Shown here piece by piece: positions 48,309 through 56,957 of a stretch of DNA of 64,000 nt (positions within the stretch are counted from its first letter, which is position 1; every line of letters starts with the position of its first letter). The notes under the pieces were generated by a model that worked only from the letters and a program-made list of their open reading frames with translations, was not told the DNA's origin and searched no databases. The stretch is from positions 1 to 64,000 of the forward strand of contig NZ_JAAAWN010000006.1 of assembly GCF_010500865.1 (NCBI RefSeq). The letters are read 5' to 3'. The translations under genes were made by a program, and so were the position numbers. Source of the DNA: Alteromonas profundi (GTDB taxonomy: Bacteria > Pseudomonadota > Gammaproteobacteria > Enterobacterales > Alteromonadaceae).

Positions 48309-49013
48309 ATGAAACGAGCGGTGAATTTTTCCTGTCTACTATGCTATCAGGCAAGTCCTACGCCAGTATGTCAATGGTGTGAACATGACCTCTTTATTTT
48401 TACTTGCCCACAGTATAAAGAAAACCTGCTTGAATTTGGTCCTATCAGTCGACACGTGCGCCATAGCGCGTACCATAAACTGTGCTTGCTAGGGCTTTAT
48501 GCCCCCCCTCTATCTACCTTGATACAAGCGATGAAGTTTCGCCACTCTCTAGTCTCTGCCAGTGAAATAGCTCGGCTTTTTGTTGCTAAAATGCAACAAC
48601 ATGAAAGCCCTTTACCCACGTTACTATTGCCAGTACCAATTAGCCCTCTACGTATGGCTCGCAGGCACTATAACCAAGCGGCAGTCCTCGCTTCAAAGGT
48701 GAGTGCGCTGACTGGCATTCCTTTGTGTAACAGTTGGGCCCAACGCAAAGGTGCATCTACCCAGCATAGGCTGTCAAAACAAGCGCGCATACAAAATGCC
48801 CGGCGCTCGTTTTCCTTAACCGCTATATGTCTTGATTCGATGTTGGAAAAGCCGGATATTCACCTACATGTAGCCATCGTGGATGATGTAATTACCACCG
48901 GCGTAAGCGCTGACGTATTAGCCGCACTACTTAAAAAGCGCTATCCAGAGATTTATATTGAGGTATGGGCGATGGCGTTTACGCCACCGCCAAAAAGCAC
49001 GCTATTAAATTAA
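48309..49013 (+). CDS. gntX: ComF/GntX family phosphoribosyltransferase-like protein
   Basis: A 234-residue protein with an N-terminal zinc finger (Cys9/Cys12 and Cys21/Cys24) and a C-terminal phosphoribosyltransferase fold with the PRPP loop VAIVDDVITTG. RHYNQAAVLASKVS matches the ComF family. ComF proteins take part in natural DNA uptake, and E. coli GntX serves in use of extracellular DNA as nutrient. Its TAA stop overlaps that of the convergent M14 gene in the palindrome TTAA (49010-49013). Confidence 0.88.
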   Translation: MKRAVNFSCLLCYQASPTPVCQWCEHDLFIFTCPQYKENLLEFGPISRHVRHSAYHKLCLLGLYAPPLSTLIQAMKFRHSLVSASEIARLFVAKMQQHESPLPTLLLPVPISPLRMARRHYNQAAVLASKVSALTGIPLCNSWAQRKGASTQHRLSKQARIQNARRSFSLTAICLDSMLEKPDIHLHVAIVDDVITTGVSADVLAALLKKRYPEIYIEVWAMAFTPPPKSTLLN

Positions 49014-51658
49014 TAGCGAATAAAATGCGATTGATAAATTGCGTTACTTAACATTTTGTTGGTGGCATACCAATAGCCCCTGAACTGGGTATTATCTACA
49101 AAACCAATAACCACCCCTTTACCCCGTTTTTTTGTAACCACAGCTGGGGTTTGTGCAATCAAATCTACCATGGCATCTGCGCTAAAGCCTGACGCTAAAG
49201 GTGCGTTGGTATAGCGGGCAGGTGTACTAAAAACAGAGTAGTGATTATCTATCACCATATTGCTGGTTTTAAACATTGCCAGTGTATCTGACTGGTAGCC
49301 ATAAAATAGCGGATGTGAGTTATCGATTTGTGCGATATACGCCGAACCTGCAACTAGCTTTTGCGCTGCATGGGCTGAACGGTCTGCATACGTTAGTCCC
49401 TCTTCATCAAAATGGCTATCAATTTCCCCCCGTTTAACCACACTTATATTCAACCATTCATTTTGCGCAAAATAGCGTAAAGCTGATTTTTGCCCAATTA
49501 ACACGCCGCCCTGTTCTACCCAGGCGATAAGCTGCTGTTTAGTGTTCTCGGACAATATGAAGCGGCCACTAGGAAATATAATGTGGCTATACTTGTTGGT
49601 TAACGCAGTTAGAAGATTACGTTGTTCCACAATAGTGGTAGGTAGCCCCACTCGGGTATCAAAGTAGTGCCACATTTCTCCCACTTCATACTCACTGGTT
49701 CCTTTTCCTCCCACTAGTAGCACATTTGGGGGGGTTATAGGCGCAATGGAGCGGCTTCCTAAATCGTTTCCACTGGGGGTAAGGCCGCTGGTAATAGCAT
49801 GAACTTGAATGCCAAGGTGCTGCGCGTTTTCCTGTACAAGGTGTGCAAGATTTTGTGCTTGGCCCATGCGACTGGGCCCCGCCGGAATAATAATACTGCC
49901 CGGGGGAAATGCCTTGCGGCTACCGTTGGCTGTCTGCGCGGTAAAGCCGCTTTCTGAGCTGCGGGCTTTAACCCCTGCTTCCAATAAAGCTTGTAACAGG
50001 GCTGGCGCATAGTAATCAGTCCAGTCGAAAGCGTATGCATAGGCGTTATCCGCCAATGGCGTGTGATAGGTAGCTGCGTCCCACTGGTTATTTGCTGCGG
50101 TTTTAATACTGTTTGCTTGGCGGTGAGAAACCCCCGTATATTGCACGTTAAAAGCTAAAGCGATATTCCAACTAGAGACATCATAAAAGGTGTTATTTTC
50201 AAATGACGTTTGAGTGGAAAATAACGATTTAACGAGCCGGTATTGGGGTTGAGACAAGGGCACATAAATCGCGTTGTTGGCGATATATTTCGTATCATCA
50301 ATAGAAATATCTCGAGTGACGAGGTTAAACACAACCTGGTGTTGGTTTAATAAGTCAATAAGCGCGCTAAATCGCCCGCTATCTTTAGGAATGGCCAGTA
50401 AATAGCCCGCCTGGTCATCGTCATTCGCTTGTTTACGGGTCTCTTTAATAAAACGTGACTGATAATCTAAAATAGCAGGCTTATTGGCTAATGCGCCTTC
50501 AAAGGTGCTTAACGACGTTGAAACTTGGTTGGCTATTGTGTCAGCAAACGCTAACTCACCGTTAATCGATTCCTGCAAATGACCCCGAGAGCTTGCCTGC
50601 TCAAACAAGATGCCAATGCTGCCATGAACATCGGGGTAGGTAGAGCCTTTACCTACGTAAAAATCATCGAACCCCTCTTCAGTAAAATACAGTTCGCCTT
50701 TGCTATCTAGAGCCTTAGCGTGATATTGCGCCATAGCTTCTGTAAGAGTGACATTACCGTCGGGCGTCATCGGGTTTTTACGCGAGCGTACGCCGGGTTG
50801 GAAAAAATAGGTACTATCGGTAGACATTTCATGAAAGTCAGTAAGCACATGAGGCCGCCACTGATGAAATTGTTTAATCCGTGCGCGGGATTCTGGGTGC
50901 GTAAGCAGAAGCCAATCGCGGTTTAAATCAAACCAGTAATGGTTAGTTCTACCAGAAGGCCACCCTTCGTCGTGTTCGCGGTGATGGCTATCGGCAACCA
51001 ATTGCTTCCCTTTGTGCATATTTGCCCATTGAGCGAAACGCGAGAGGCCGTCGGGGTTGAAAGACGGGTCAAGAAGCACAACATTATTGTTTAGCAATGC
51101 AGCAATGTCTTCGCCTTGCGCGGCGGCAAGGTAATAAGCAATCACAAGTGAAGCATTAGCGCCGGAAGGTTCATTACCATGAATGCTATACCCCATGTAG
51201 ATTATAAGCGGGTCGGTGCTTTGAGGTTGCTTACCTGTAGCGAGTCGGTCTAGGTGGGCTTGTTGAAGGCTAGCTAAACGAGGCTGATTATCCGAAGCGG
51301 TAATCTTTAGCAATAGCAGCTCTCGATTTTCGTGGGTTCGACCGGTAACCTCTAGGCTAATTCTGTCTGAGGCCTCGGCTAGTACACGCATATATCTGAC
51401 AAGTTGATCATGACGCACGTGCCATTCACCTATTTGCATGCCTAGCACAGATTCTGGAGTGGGTATATCGGGGTTATAGTTTATATTCTTCGGCAAATAG
51501 TCATGCACCGGGCGGCCGCCAGTATCTACGTTGACTGTCGCGCCACTAGCGCTAAGGGATGATATTAGAAATAAGCACACGCACAGGCATTTTGAGTAGG
51601 AAGAAAATAATGTTTGCGTGCCGGCGCTGATCAATGTAGCTAACATAGCGTTTTCCAT
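49010..51658 (-). CDS. M14 family zinc carboxypeptidase-like peptidase, secreted
   Basis: A large exported peptidase of 882 residues from ATG 51658. A signal sequence (about 1-40, CVCLFLISSLSASGA) is followed by an M14 domain with zinc ligands His160 and Glu163 (IHGNEPSG) and His276 (TDFHEM), and catalytic Glu353 (ILFEQASSRG). The remaining 450 residues include a glutamine-amidotransferase-like segment (SHIIFPSGRFILSENTKQQ). The architecture is typical of large marine M14 proteins, possibly exported for nutrient use. The start is uncertain: ATG 51646 and upstream 51679 and 51688 are also in frame. It interrupts the gntX-nfuA pair found in E. coli. Confidence 0.83.
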   Translation of the reverse strand: MENAMLATLISAGTQTLFSSYSKCLCVCLFLISSLSASGATVNVDTGGRPVHDYLPKNINYNPDIPTPESVLGMQIGEWHVRHDQLVRYMRVLAEASDRISLEVTGRTHENRELLLLKITASDNQPRLASLQQAHLDRLATGKQPQSTDPLIIYMGYSIHGNEPSGANASLVIAYYLAAAQGEDIAALLNNNVVLLDPSFNPDGLSRFAQWANMHKGKQLVADSHHREHDEGWPSGRTNHYWFDLNRDWLLLTHPESRARIKQFHQWRPHVLTDFHEMSTDSTYFFQPGVRSRKNPMTPDGNVTLTEAMAQYHAKALDSKGELYFTEEGFDDFYVGKGSTYPDVHGSIGILFEQASSRGHLQESINGELAFADTIANQVSTSLSTFEGALANKPAILDYQSRFIKETRKQANDDDQAGYLLAIPKDSGRFSALIDLLNQHQVVFNLVTRDISIDDTKYIANNAIYVPLSQPQYRLVKSLFSTQTSFENNTFYDVSSWNIALAFNVQYTGVSHRQANSIKTAANNQWDAATYHTPLADNAYAYAFDWTDYYAPALLQALLEAGVKARSSESGFTAQTANGSRKAFPPGSIIIPAGPSRMGQAQNLAHLVQENAQHLGIQVHAITSGLTPSGNDLGSRSIAPITPPNVLLVGGKGTSEYEVGEMWHYFDTRVGLPTTIVEQRNLLTALTNKYSHIIFPSGRFILSENTKQQLIAWVEQGGVLIGQKSALRYFAQNEWLNISVVKRGEIDSHFDEEGLTYADRSAHAAQKLVAGSAYIAQIDNSHPLFYGYQSDTLAMFKTSNMVIDNHYSVFSTPARYTNAPLASGFSADAMVDLIAQTPAVVTKKRGKGVVIGFVDNTQFRGYWYATNKMLSNAIYQSHFIRY

Positions 51659-51690
51659 CTTGTTGTTTTGCTGAAACATCGAAAACAAGA

Positions 51691-51715
51691 ATACTTGACT
51701 GTTTTAGTCAGGTTT
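51691..51715 (+). promoter_or_regulatory. IscR type-1 binding site upstream of nfuA
   Basis: These 25 bases match the E. coli IscR type-1 consensus at 24 positions by my own comparison. They include both GACT and AGTC half-sites, with the A/T spacer of the correct length between them. The only mismatch is the next-to-last base. The site lies 46 bases before the nfuA ATG, just upstream of a plausible -10 (TATCAT at 51722-51727). In E. coli nfuA is repressed by [2Fe-2S]-IscR through a type-1 site, so the same control is likely here. The same region is upstream of the divergent M14 gene. Confidence 0.85.
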
Positions 51716-51760
51716 TTTTGTTATCATAGTTCAAATTTTAATGGTATGTAGGACTTGCTG

Positions 51761-52339
51761 ATGATCACTATATCAGAAGATGCTCAGGCTCACTTTGTAA
51801 AATTACTGAGTAAACAAGAGCCTGGCACAAATATTCGCGTATTCGTCGTAAACCCGGGCACCTCGAGTGCAGAGTGCGGCGTATCTTACTGCCCACCAGA
51901 TGCGGTGGAAGACAATGATACTCGCTTAGAGTTTAACGGTTTTGACGCCGTTGTAGATGAAGAAAGCGTACCTTATCTTGAGGAAGCCGAAATTGATTAC
52001 GTTACTGACCAAATGGGTTCACAATTAACCCTAAAAGCGCCTAACGCGAAAGCCCGTAAAGTGGCTGACGATGCGCCTTTGGTTGAACGTATTAATTATA
52101 TGATTGAAGCTGAAATCAACCCTCAACTGGCGAGTCACGGCGGTCAGGTGATGTTGGTTGAAGTAACCGAAGAAGGTTACGCTATTCTTCAATTCGGCGG
52201 CGGTTGTAATGGTTGTTCAATGGTAGATGTTACCCTTAAAGACGGCATTGAAAAACAAATGCTAGAAGCCTTCGCGGGTGAAATAAAAGGTGTACGCGAT
52301 GCCACTGAACATGAAGCGGGCGAACATTCTTATTACTAA
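51761..52339 (+). CDS. nfuA: Fe/S biogenesis protein NfuA
   Basis: Iron-sulfur carrier of 192 residues that accepts a [4Fe-4S] cluster and passes it to apo-proteins. An N-terminal degenerate A-type domain ([17 protein letters not shown]) precedes a Nfu domain with Cys149 and Cys152 in [10 protein letters not shown]. The end GEHSYY matches E. coli NfuA exactly in plan, including the cysteine numbering. I start at ATG 51761 (TAGGA 7 bases upstream) rather than at TTG 51755. Preceded by the IscR site and followed after 15 bases by a small membrane-protein gene. Confidence 0.96.
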   Translation: MITISEDAQAHFVKLLSKQEPGTNIRVFVVNPGTSSAECGVSYCPPDAVEDNDTRLEFNGFDAVVDEESVPYLEEAEIDYVTDQMGSQLTLKAPNAKARKVADDAPLVERINYMIEAEINPQLASHGGQVMLVEVTEEGYAILQFGGGCNGCSMVDVTLKDGIEKQMLEAFAGEIKGVRDATEHEAGEHSYY

Positions 52340-52354
52340 CGCTGGTCGTTAATA

Positions 52355-52579
52355 ATGTTAGATATAAATAAGAGCTGGCAACGATTTAAACTTGGTTTAG
52401 GGCTGTTCGTTGTCGGCGCTTTTTGTTTACTGTTGCTTAGTCGCTTACATCCTGTCATTTATTTTATCTCCCTTGGTACTCTTTTGTTGGGTTTTGCCAT
52501 TGCCATGCTTGGTTACTTGGGCATTTTTCTCCAGCGTTTCGCTAGTTTTAAAAATAAAAAGACACCCCCTCGTTTTTAA
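52355..52579 (+). CDS. small two-helix membrane protein, unknown function
   Basis: A 74-residue protein with two hydrophobic helices (about 10-28 and 33-57) and a basic end FASFKNKKTPPRF. It starts 15 bases after nfuA and probably shares its IscR-controlled transcript. Its second helix and tail resemble those of the protein at 42623-42898 (Gly-Ile, Arg-Phe-Ala, then Phe-Lys at the same spacing). No named family recognised. Confidence 0.6.
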   Translation: MLDINKSWQRFKLGLGLFVVGAFCLLLLSRLHPVIYFISLGTLLLGFAIAMLGYLGIFLQRFASFKNKKTPPRF

Positions 52580-52629
52580 ACTCACTTTGCCTTTATACTG
52601 GTATTTTGCCGGTGTAAGTATGGTGATAT

Positions 52630-53325
52630 ATGAAAACATTGGGTCTTATTGGCGGTATGAGCTGGGAATCCAGCGTAACTTACTACCAACAAATCAACCG
52701 TCTTGTAAATCAAGCACTGGGTGAATTACATAGCGCTAAGCTTTGCCTCTACAGTGTCGATTTTAATCAAGTTGCCCATTATCAAAACACCGCACAGTGG
52801 CACGCTTGTGCACAAATACTGATTGAAGCCGCCCACAGCTTAGTTCGGGCGGGCGCAGAAGCCATTGTGATTTGCACTAATACTATGCACAAAGTCGCGC
52901 ACCTCGTGGCCGAGGCTATTGATATCCCTCTTCTACATATTGCCGACGCTACAGGGTTAGCGCTTCAAAAAGACCACATTAAACGCGTAGGGTTACTCGG
53001 CACCGCTTTTACTATGGAAGATGACTTTTACACCTCTCGTCTGGTAAACCAATTTAGTTTAGATGTACTCACGCCCTCTCCTTCTCAGCGCCCCTTGGTG
53101 CACGATATTATTTATACTCAATTATGCAAAGGGGTGATTTGTGATCAATCACGAACCCAGTATATTGAAATCATCAATGACTTGAACCAGCGAGGGGCAC
53201 AAGGGATTATATTAGGCTGTACTGAAATAGGCCTGTTAATAAACCAAACCCATACTGAGGTTCCGTTATACGATACCGCTGCTATTCATGCACAGGCAGC
53301 GGTAGCGTTCGCACTAGAACAATAA
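52630..53325 (+). CDS. aspartate/glutamate racemase family protein
   Basis: Cofactor-independent two-cysteine racemase, 231 residues. The N-terminus GLIGGMSWESSVTYY is typical. The catalytic cysteines are Cys82 (VICTNTMHK) and Cys197 (ILGCTEIGLL). It resembles E. coli YgeA (broad-range racemase) and family aspartate racemases. The exact amino acid cannot be inferred. D-amino acids could serve cell-wall remodelling. It begins 50 bases after the small membrane-protein gene on the same strand. Confidence 0.87.
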   Translation: MKTLGLIGGMSWESSVTYYQQINRLVNQALGELHSAKLCLYSVDFNQVAHYQNTAQWHACAQILIEAAHSLVRAGAEAIVICTNTMHKVAHLVAEAIDIPLLHIADATGLALQKDHIKRVGLLGTAFTMEDDFYTSRLVNQFSLDVLTPSPSQRPLVHDIIYTQLCKGVICDQSRTQYIEIINDLNQRGAQGIILGCTEIGLLINQTHTEVPLYDTAAIHAQAAVAFALEQ

Positions 53326-53346
53326 CCATTAGAGAGAGCGGTAATT

Positions 53347-53730
53347 ATGTTTAGTCACATTATGATAGGGGCCAATGACCTCGAAGCGTCAAAGGCTTTT
53401 TACGATGCCACTTTAGCAGTATTAGGTCATGAGCCGGGGGTGTACGATGAACACGGCCGCGTTTTCTATTACACCTCGCGGGGTGTTTTTGCATTAACTA
53501 AGCCAATTAACGGCGAAGCGGCCACCCATGGCAATGGCACTACGATAGGGATTGCCGCAAGCTCACCTGAGCTAGTAGATGAGTGGCATAAGGTAGGCGC
53601 AGCGAACGGGGGTATACCTTGCGAAGACCCACCAGGCATTAGAGGAACGGGGGAGCGACAACTTTATTTGGCGTATCTTCGTGATCCAGCAGGGAACAAA
53701 CTCTGCGCTACCCATTTTGTTAAAAAGTAG
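53347..53730 (+). CDS. VOC family (glyoxalase-like) protein
   Basis: A 127-residue single-domain vicinal-oxygen-chelate protein. MFSHIMIGANDLEASKAFYD and the end YLAYLRDPAGNKLCATH are typical of the family, including the His/Glu-type positions for a metal. The activity is unknown, as the fold covers lyases, dioxygenases and resistance proteins. It lies 21 bases after the racemase gene and is probably co-transcribed. Confidence 0.8.
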   Translation: MFSHIMIGANDLEASKAFYDATLAVLGHEPGVYDEHGRVFYYTSRGVFALTKPINGEAATHGNGTTIGIAASSPELVDEWHKVGAANGGIPCEDPPGIRGTGERQLYLAYLRDPAGNKLCATHFVKK

Positions 53731-53748
53731 TTCACCTACACTAGCGCT

Positions 53749-53790
53749 AGGCTCACCTGCATTTGCGTCAGGGGTGGGCCTACGCCTATT
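53749..53790 (+). terminator. weak candidate terminator after the VOC gene
   Basis: A 9-bp stem with one G-U pair (53749-53757 with 53773-53781) has a 15-base loop, then CCTATTTTAAT. The long loop and thin T run make this tentative. Confidence 0.3.
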
Positions 53791-53814
53791 TTAATCGTCT
53801 CCCTTAAAAGCGTG

Positions 53815-55155
53815 CTACTTACACAGCCTGCCGTGCTTATCTAGCCGATAAAACATCAGCGCCAGTGTTGCGCCCCGTGCGAAAACAAAGCCTAACAAGG
53901 CATACCACAAACTAATATTTCCAATGTCTTTATTTACATACCACAACGGGAAAAATACTAATAACGCACTGAAAATCATACTATTTCTCATAGCGTCGGC
54001 CCGGGTTAAACCAACAAAAACGCCGTCGTAAAGAAAACACCAGTGCGCCAATAGGGGTAAAATAACCATTAATGGCAAATAACCTAGCGCCGCACTCACA
54101 AGGTGTTGATGCTCGGTAAGCAAAGCGATAATAGTTTCGCCAAACAGATAAAACGCCAACGAGTATATAACGGCCACAGCAGAAGACCACACTAACCCCT
54201 GGTACGTACGACGCTTAATTTCGTGGTTATCTTGCGCGCCTTTCGCCTCTCCAACCAGTGCTTCCACCGCGTAGGCAATGCCATCTAAACCAAGGGCAAT
54301 AAGGACGAAAAACTGCATTAAAATGGCGTTAATTGCCGCTGGAGTTTCACCTAAACGAGCCCCTTGAATAGTGACAAAGGCAAGGCACCCTTGTAAGGCT
54401 AAGTTTCGTAGCAGCATATTGCCGTTTAACTTCATTAGAATTTTACGTGCAGCACGGTTAAACCACGCTCTATCGGGTTTCACTCCCACCACCTGTTTAA
54501 AGGCAACCCAAAGTGCCATACATGCCATGCTGTATTCGGCGATAATACTCGCCAACGCTACGCCAGGTACTGACATACCTAGCCCATAAACAAATAGCAC
54601 ATCTAATCCAGCATTGAGTAAGTTTCCCACCACCTGAATGATCAAAACCGAACGTGTTTTCTGTTGCCCTACTAGCCAACCGATAAGTGCTAGATTAAGC
54701 ATAGCTGCTGGCGCTCCGAACACGCGAACATCAAAATACGCGACAAGATGTTGCTGAACCTCTAAAGTCGGGCTCGCTAGCGCAACACCAACGTAGAGAA
54801 TAGGCGCCTGAAATACTAACAACCCCAAACCCAGTAATAGTGCTACCATCATGGTTTGCCAAAGTACTTTGGCTGACGCTATTTTTGTGTCTTTAACCCC
54901 TCGAGCCTGAGCACTTAACCCTGTTGAGGACATTCTAAGAAAGCCACACAGCCAATATATCTGGGTAAGAATAAGGGCGCCAACTGAGGCGCCTGCGAGC
55001 ATGGCGGGAAGTTGCATATGCCCCAATACAGCGGTATCAACTAAGCCAAGAAGAGGTGTGGTAACATTAGCTAAAATCATGGGTATAGCTAAGGCCACCA
55101 AGCGGGTACTGTCGTGCCAAAAATTTTTTTGATCCCTACTTACTGGCAGTGGCAT
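53815..55155 (-). CDS. MATE family efflux transporter, DinF-like
   Basis: A 446-residue inner-membrane carrier with about 12 helices. VTTPLLGLVDTAVLGHM in the first helix region and the repeated half (GLDGIAYAVEALVGEAKGA) are characteristic of the DinF branch of the MATE family, which exports organic cations using Na+ or H+. The substrate is not readable. No LexA-like box is apparent upstream, so DNA-damage control as in E. coli dinF is not supported. Monocistronic. Confidence 0.85.
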   Translation of the reverse strand: MPLPVSRDQKNFWHDSTRLVALAIPMILANVTTPLLGLVDTAVLGHMQLPAMLAGASVGALILTQIYWLCGFLRMSSTGLSAQARGVKDTKIASAKVLWQTMMVALLLGLGLLVFQAPILYVGVALASPTLEVQQHLVAYFDVRVFGAPAAMLNLALIGWLVGQQKTRSVLIIQVVGNLLNAGLDVLFVYGLGMSVPGVALASIIAEYSMACMALWVAFKQVVGVKPDRAWFNRAARKILMKLNGNMLLRNLALQGCLAFVTIQGARLGETPAAINAILMQFFVLIALGLDGIAYAVEALVGEAKGAQDNHEIKRRTYQGLVWSSAVAVIYSLAFYLFGETIIALLTEHQHLVSAALGYLPLMVILPLLAHWCFLYDGVFVGLTRADAMRNSMIFSALLVFFPLWYVNKDIGNISLWYALLGFVFARGATLALMFYRLDKHGRLCK

Positions 55156-55241
55156 ACAAACTCTCTATTCTATTTATTCAACTAATGCGTATAGCTACCA
55201 TTTTACCGGCTGTCTGCGCACATTCATATTGAGGGGAAAAT

Positions 55242-56360
55242 ATGAAAATTACCTACCCACAATGGCGTTTAAGCCGTTTCGCTCATTTTACACTTATATG
55301 CCTATGTTTTATGTGGATAGGGGCGGCTACTTTCGCCGATGCGAAGACCCAGTCTACGATAACCCCCGCGGCAATACCCCAGCACAATAGCGTTATATTA
55401 TTGTATCACCACGTGTCTGATAGTACGCCTAAAAGTACCAGTGTAACGCCTGAAGTATTTGCGCAACACATGGCGTATTTAAGCAATCATCATACGGTTA
55501 TCCCGTTAACCAAGGCCATCGATGCACTCCAACAAGGAACGCCATTGCCGGAAAATAGTGTGGTAATTACCTTTGATGATGGTTATGCAAATATTCTTCA
55601 CAATGCCCATCCAATTTTGGCGAAATACGGTTTCCCCTATACGGTTTTTATAAATCCGCAAGAAATTGGCAGTAACGCGCAGCAACTCACATGGGAACAA
55701 GTTACCGCAATGCATAATGATGGTGTTACCTTTGCAAACCACACGCTTGATCATATTCATATGCTGGACAACCAACATGCAGGGGGCGACTGGTTGACGC
55801 GGGTTTGGGAAAATGTCGTTGCTGCAGAGGCCAGTATTGCATCGCATATTGGACAATCGCACCAATATCTTGCCTACCCGTTTGGCGAGTTTAATAGTGC
55901 CTTGGCTAATAAGGTAAACGCAGAGGGATACATAGGTTTTGGCCAACATTCTGGTGCTATAGGGCCATATAGTGACTTTCGTGCGTTACCTCGTTTCCCC
56001 GCTGCGGGCCCCTACGCTAAGCTATCCACCCTTAAAACTAAACTTAACAGTCTGGCTATGCCGGTTGTGGATAATTCAATAACAAACCCAGAAATGCGCA
56101 GTAACCCAAAAGGTGTGTCAGCGACACTGAAAATAAGTGGTAACGATGTAAATCTGGCTCAGGCCAACTGCTTCTTCGGATCACAGACTCTCGTCACCCA
56201 TACGAGTAAAACGCAGCTCTCGTTTACGCTTGATACACCTTTGCCTGTAGGGCGCTCACGGGTAAACTGCACAGCGCCTTCCTTTGCCCATCCAGGCCGC
56301 TATTATTGGTATTCACAACCCTTTTTTGTGGCTAACGAAAAAGGTGAATATCCAAACTGA
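55242..56360 (+). CDS. polysaccharide deacetylase family protein, secreted
   Basis: A 372-residue protein with an N-terminal hydrophobic segment (about 15-33, a signal peptide or anchor). A NodB-type deacetylase domain follows (about 48-250) with Asp112/Asp113 (ITFDDGYAN) and the metal His167 and His171 (NHTLDH). The last 120 residues form a second, beta-rich domain with several Cys (NLAQANCFFG, VNCTAPS) that I do not recognise. Likely removes N- or O-acetyl groups from an envelope or matrix polysaccharide. GAGGGG precedes the ATG. Confidence 0.82.
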   Translation: MKITYPQWRLSRFAHFTLICLCFMWIGAATFADAKTQSTITPAAIPQHNSVILLYHHVSDSTPKSTSVTPEVFAQHMAYLSNHHTVIPLTKAIDALQQGTPLPENSVVITFDDGYANILHNAHPILAKYGFPYTVFINPQEIGSNAQQLTWEQVTAMHNDGVTFANHTLDHIHMLDNQHAGGDWLTRVWENVVAAEASIASHIGQSHQYLAYPFGEFNSALANKVNAEGYIGFGQHSGAIGPYSDFRALPRFPAAGPYAKLSTLKTKLNSLAMPVVDNSITNPEMRSNPKGVSATLKISGNDVNLAQANCFFGSQTLVTHTSKTQLSFTLDTPLPVGRSRVNCTAPSFAHPGRYYWYSQPFFVANEKGEYPN

Positions 56361-56366
56361 TAGCGT

Positions 56367-56954
56367 TTAAAGAGGCTGGATAAAGCGTACGAATTTTTTA
56401 GTGAGTGTGTCCTCGCTAAATGCCAGAGCCTGATAAAATCGTATAGCCGCCGTGTTGGTGAGTTCTACATCTAATACAATACTTTGTTTATTCATACTCT
56501 TAGCTTGGGTTCGCATGTTGTCTATTAACATGCTTCCTACACCCATACGCCGGCTATGCGCAGCCACCGCTAGATGACCGAGCATAAATTGGGTTTTGGT
56601 CGGTGGCGCTAACTCTACCGCTAGCACCTGATTGCGCATAAGCACTTGCACCGCCTCGTCTAGCGAAAAGAAGCTGGTGATACTGTCTAAAGTGGCGCGA
56701 TCGAAGGCTGCCCCTAATGCAACATGCCACGCGGTAACAACACCGACAATACGCTCATCTTGCACTGCAACCCAGTGGCTACTACAGCCGTATTGACCGC
56801 CTTTCAAACGCCACGCATGCTGCAAAAAAGTAAGCGCCTTAGTCGCATCATCTGCGCCAAAAATAGCCGTTAATATTCCTTGCGCCGCAGAAAAAATAAG
56901 AGGCGCAGCTTCGGTAGCGTCGTCGGGCTCGCCCGGTCTTATTGTAATACTCAT
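56367..56954 (-). CDS. GNAT family N-acetyltransferase
   Basis: A 195-residue acetyltransferase. The acetyl-CoA site lies in the stretch LGHLAVAAHSRRMGVGSMLID (in pieces), followed by the family helix and strand NTAAIRFYQALAFSED. The substrate is unknown. The start codon lies 3 bases after the sco stop on the same strand, so it is probably co-transcribed as the last gene of the oxidase-assembly cluster, although a role in oxidase assembly is not implied. Confidence 0.82.
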   Translation of the reverse strand: MSITIRPGEPDDATEAAPLIFSAAQGILTAIFGADDATKALTFLQHAWRLKGGQYGCSSHWVAVQDERIVGVVTAWHVALGAAFDRATLDSITSFFSLDEAVQVLMRNQVLAVELAPPTKTQFMLGHLAVAAHSRRMGVGSMLIDNMRTQAKSMNKQSIVLDVELTNTAAIRFYQALAFSEDTLTKKFVRFIQPL

Positions 56955-56957
56955 GGA

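Noticed and set aside
53815-55155. SOS (LexA) control of the dinF-like gene
   Set aside because: No CTGT-N8-ACAG box is visible upstream, so the E. coli link to DNA damage is not carried over.
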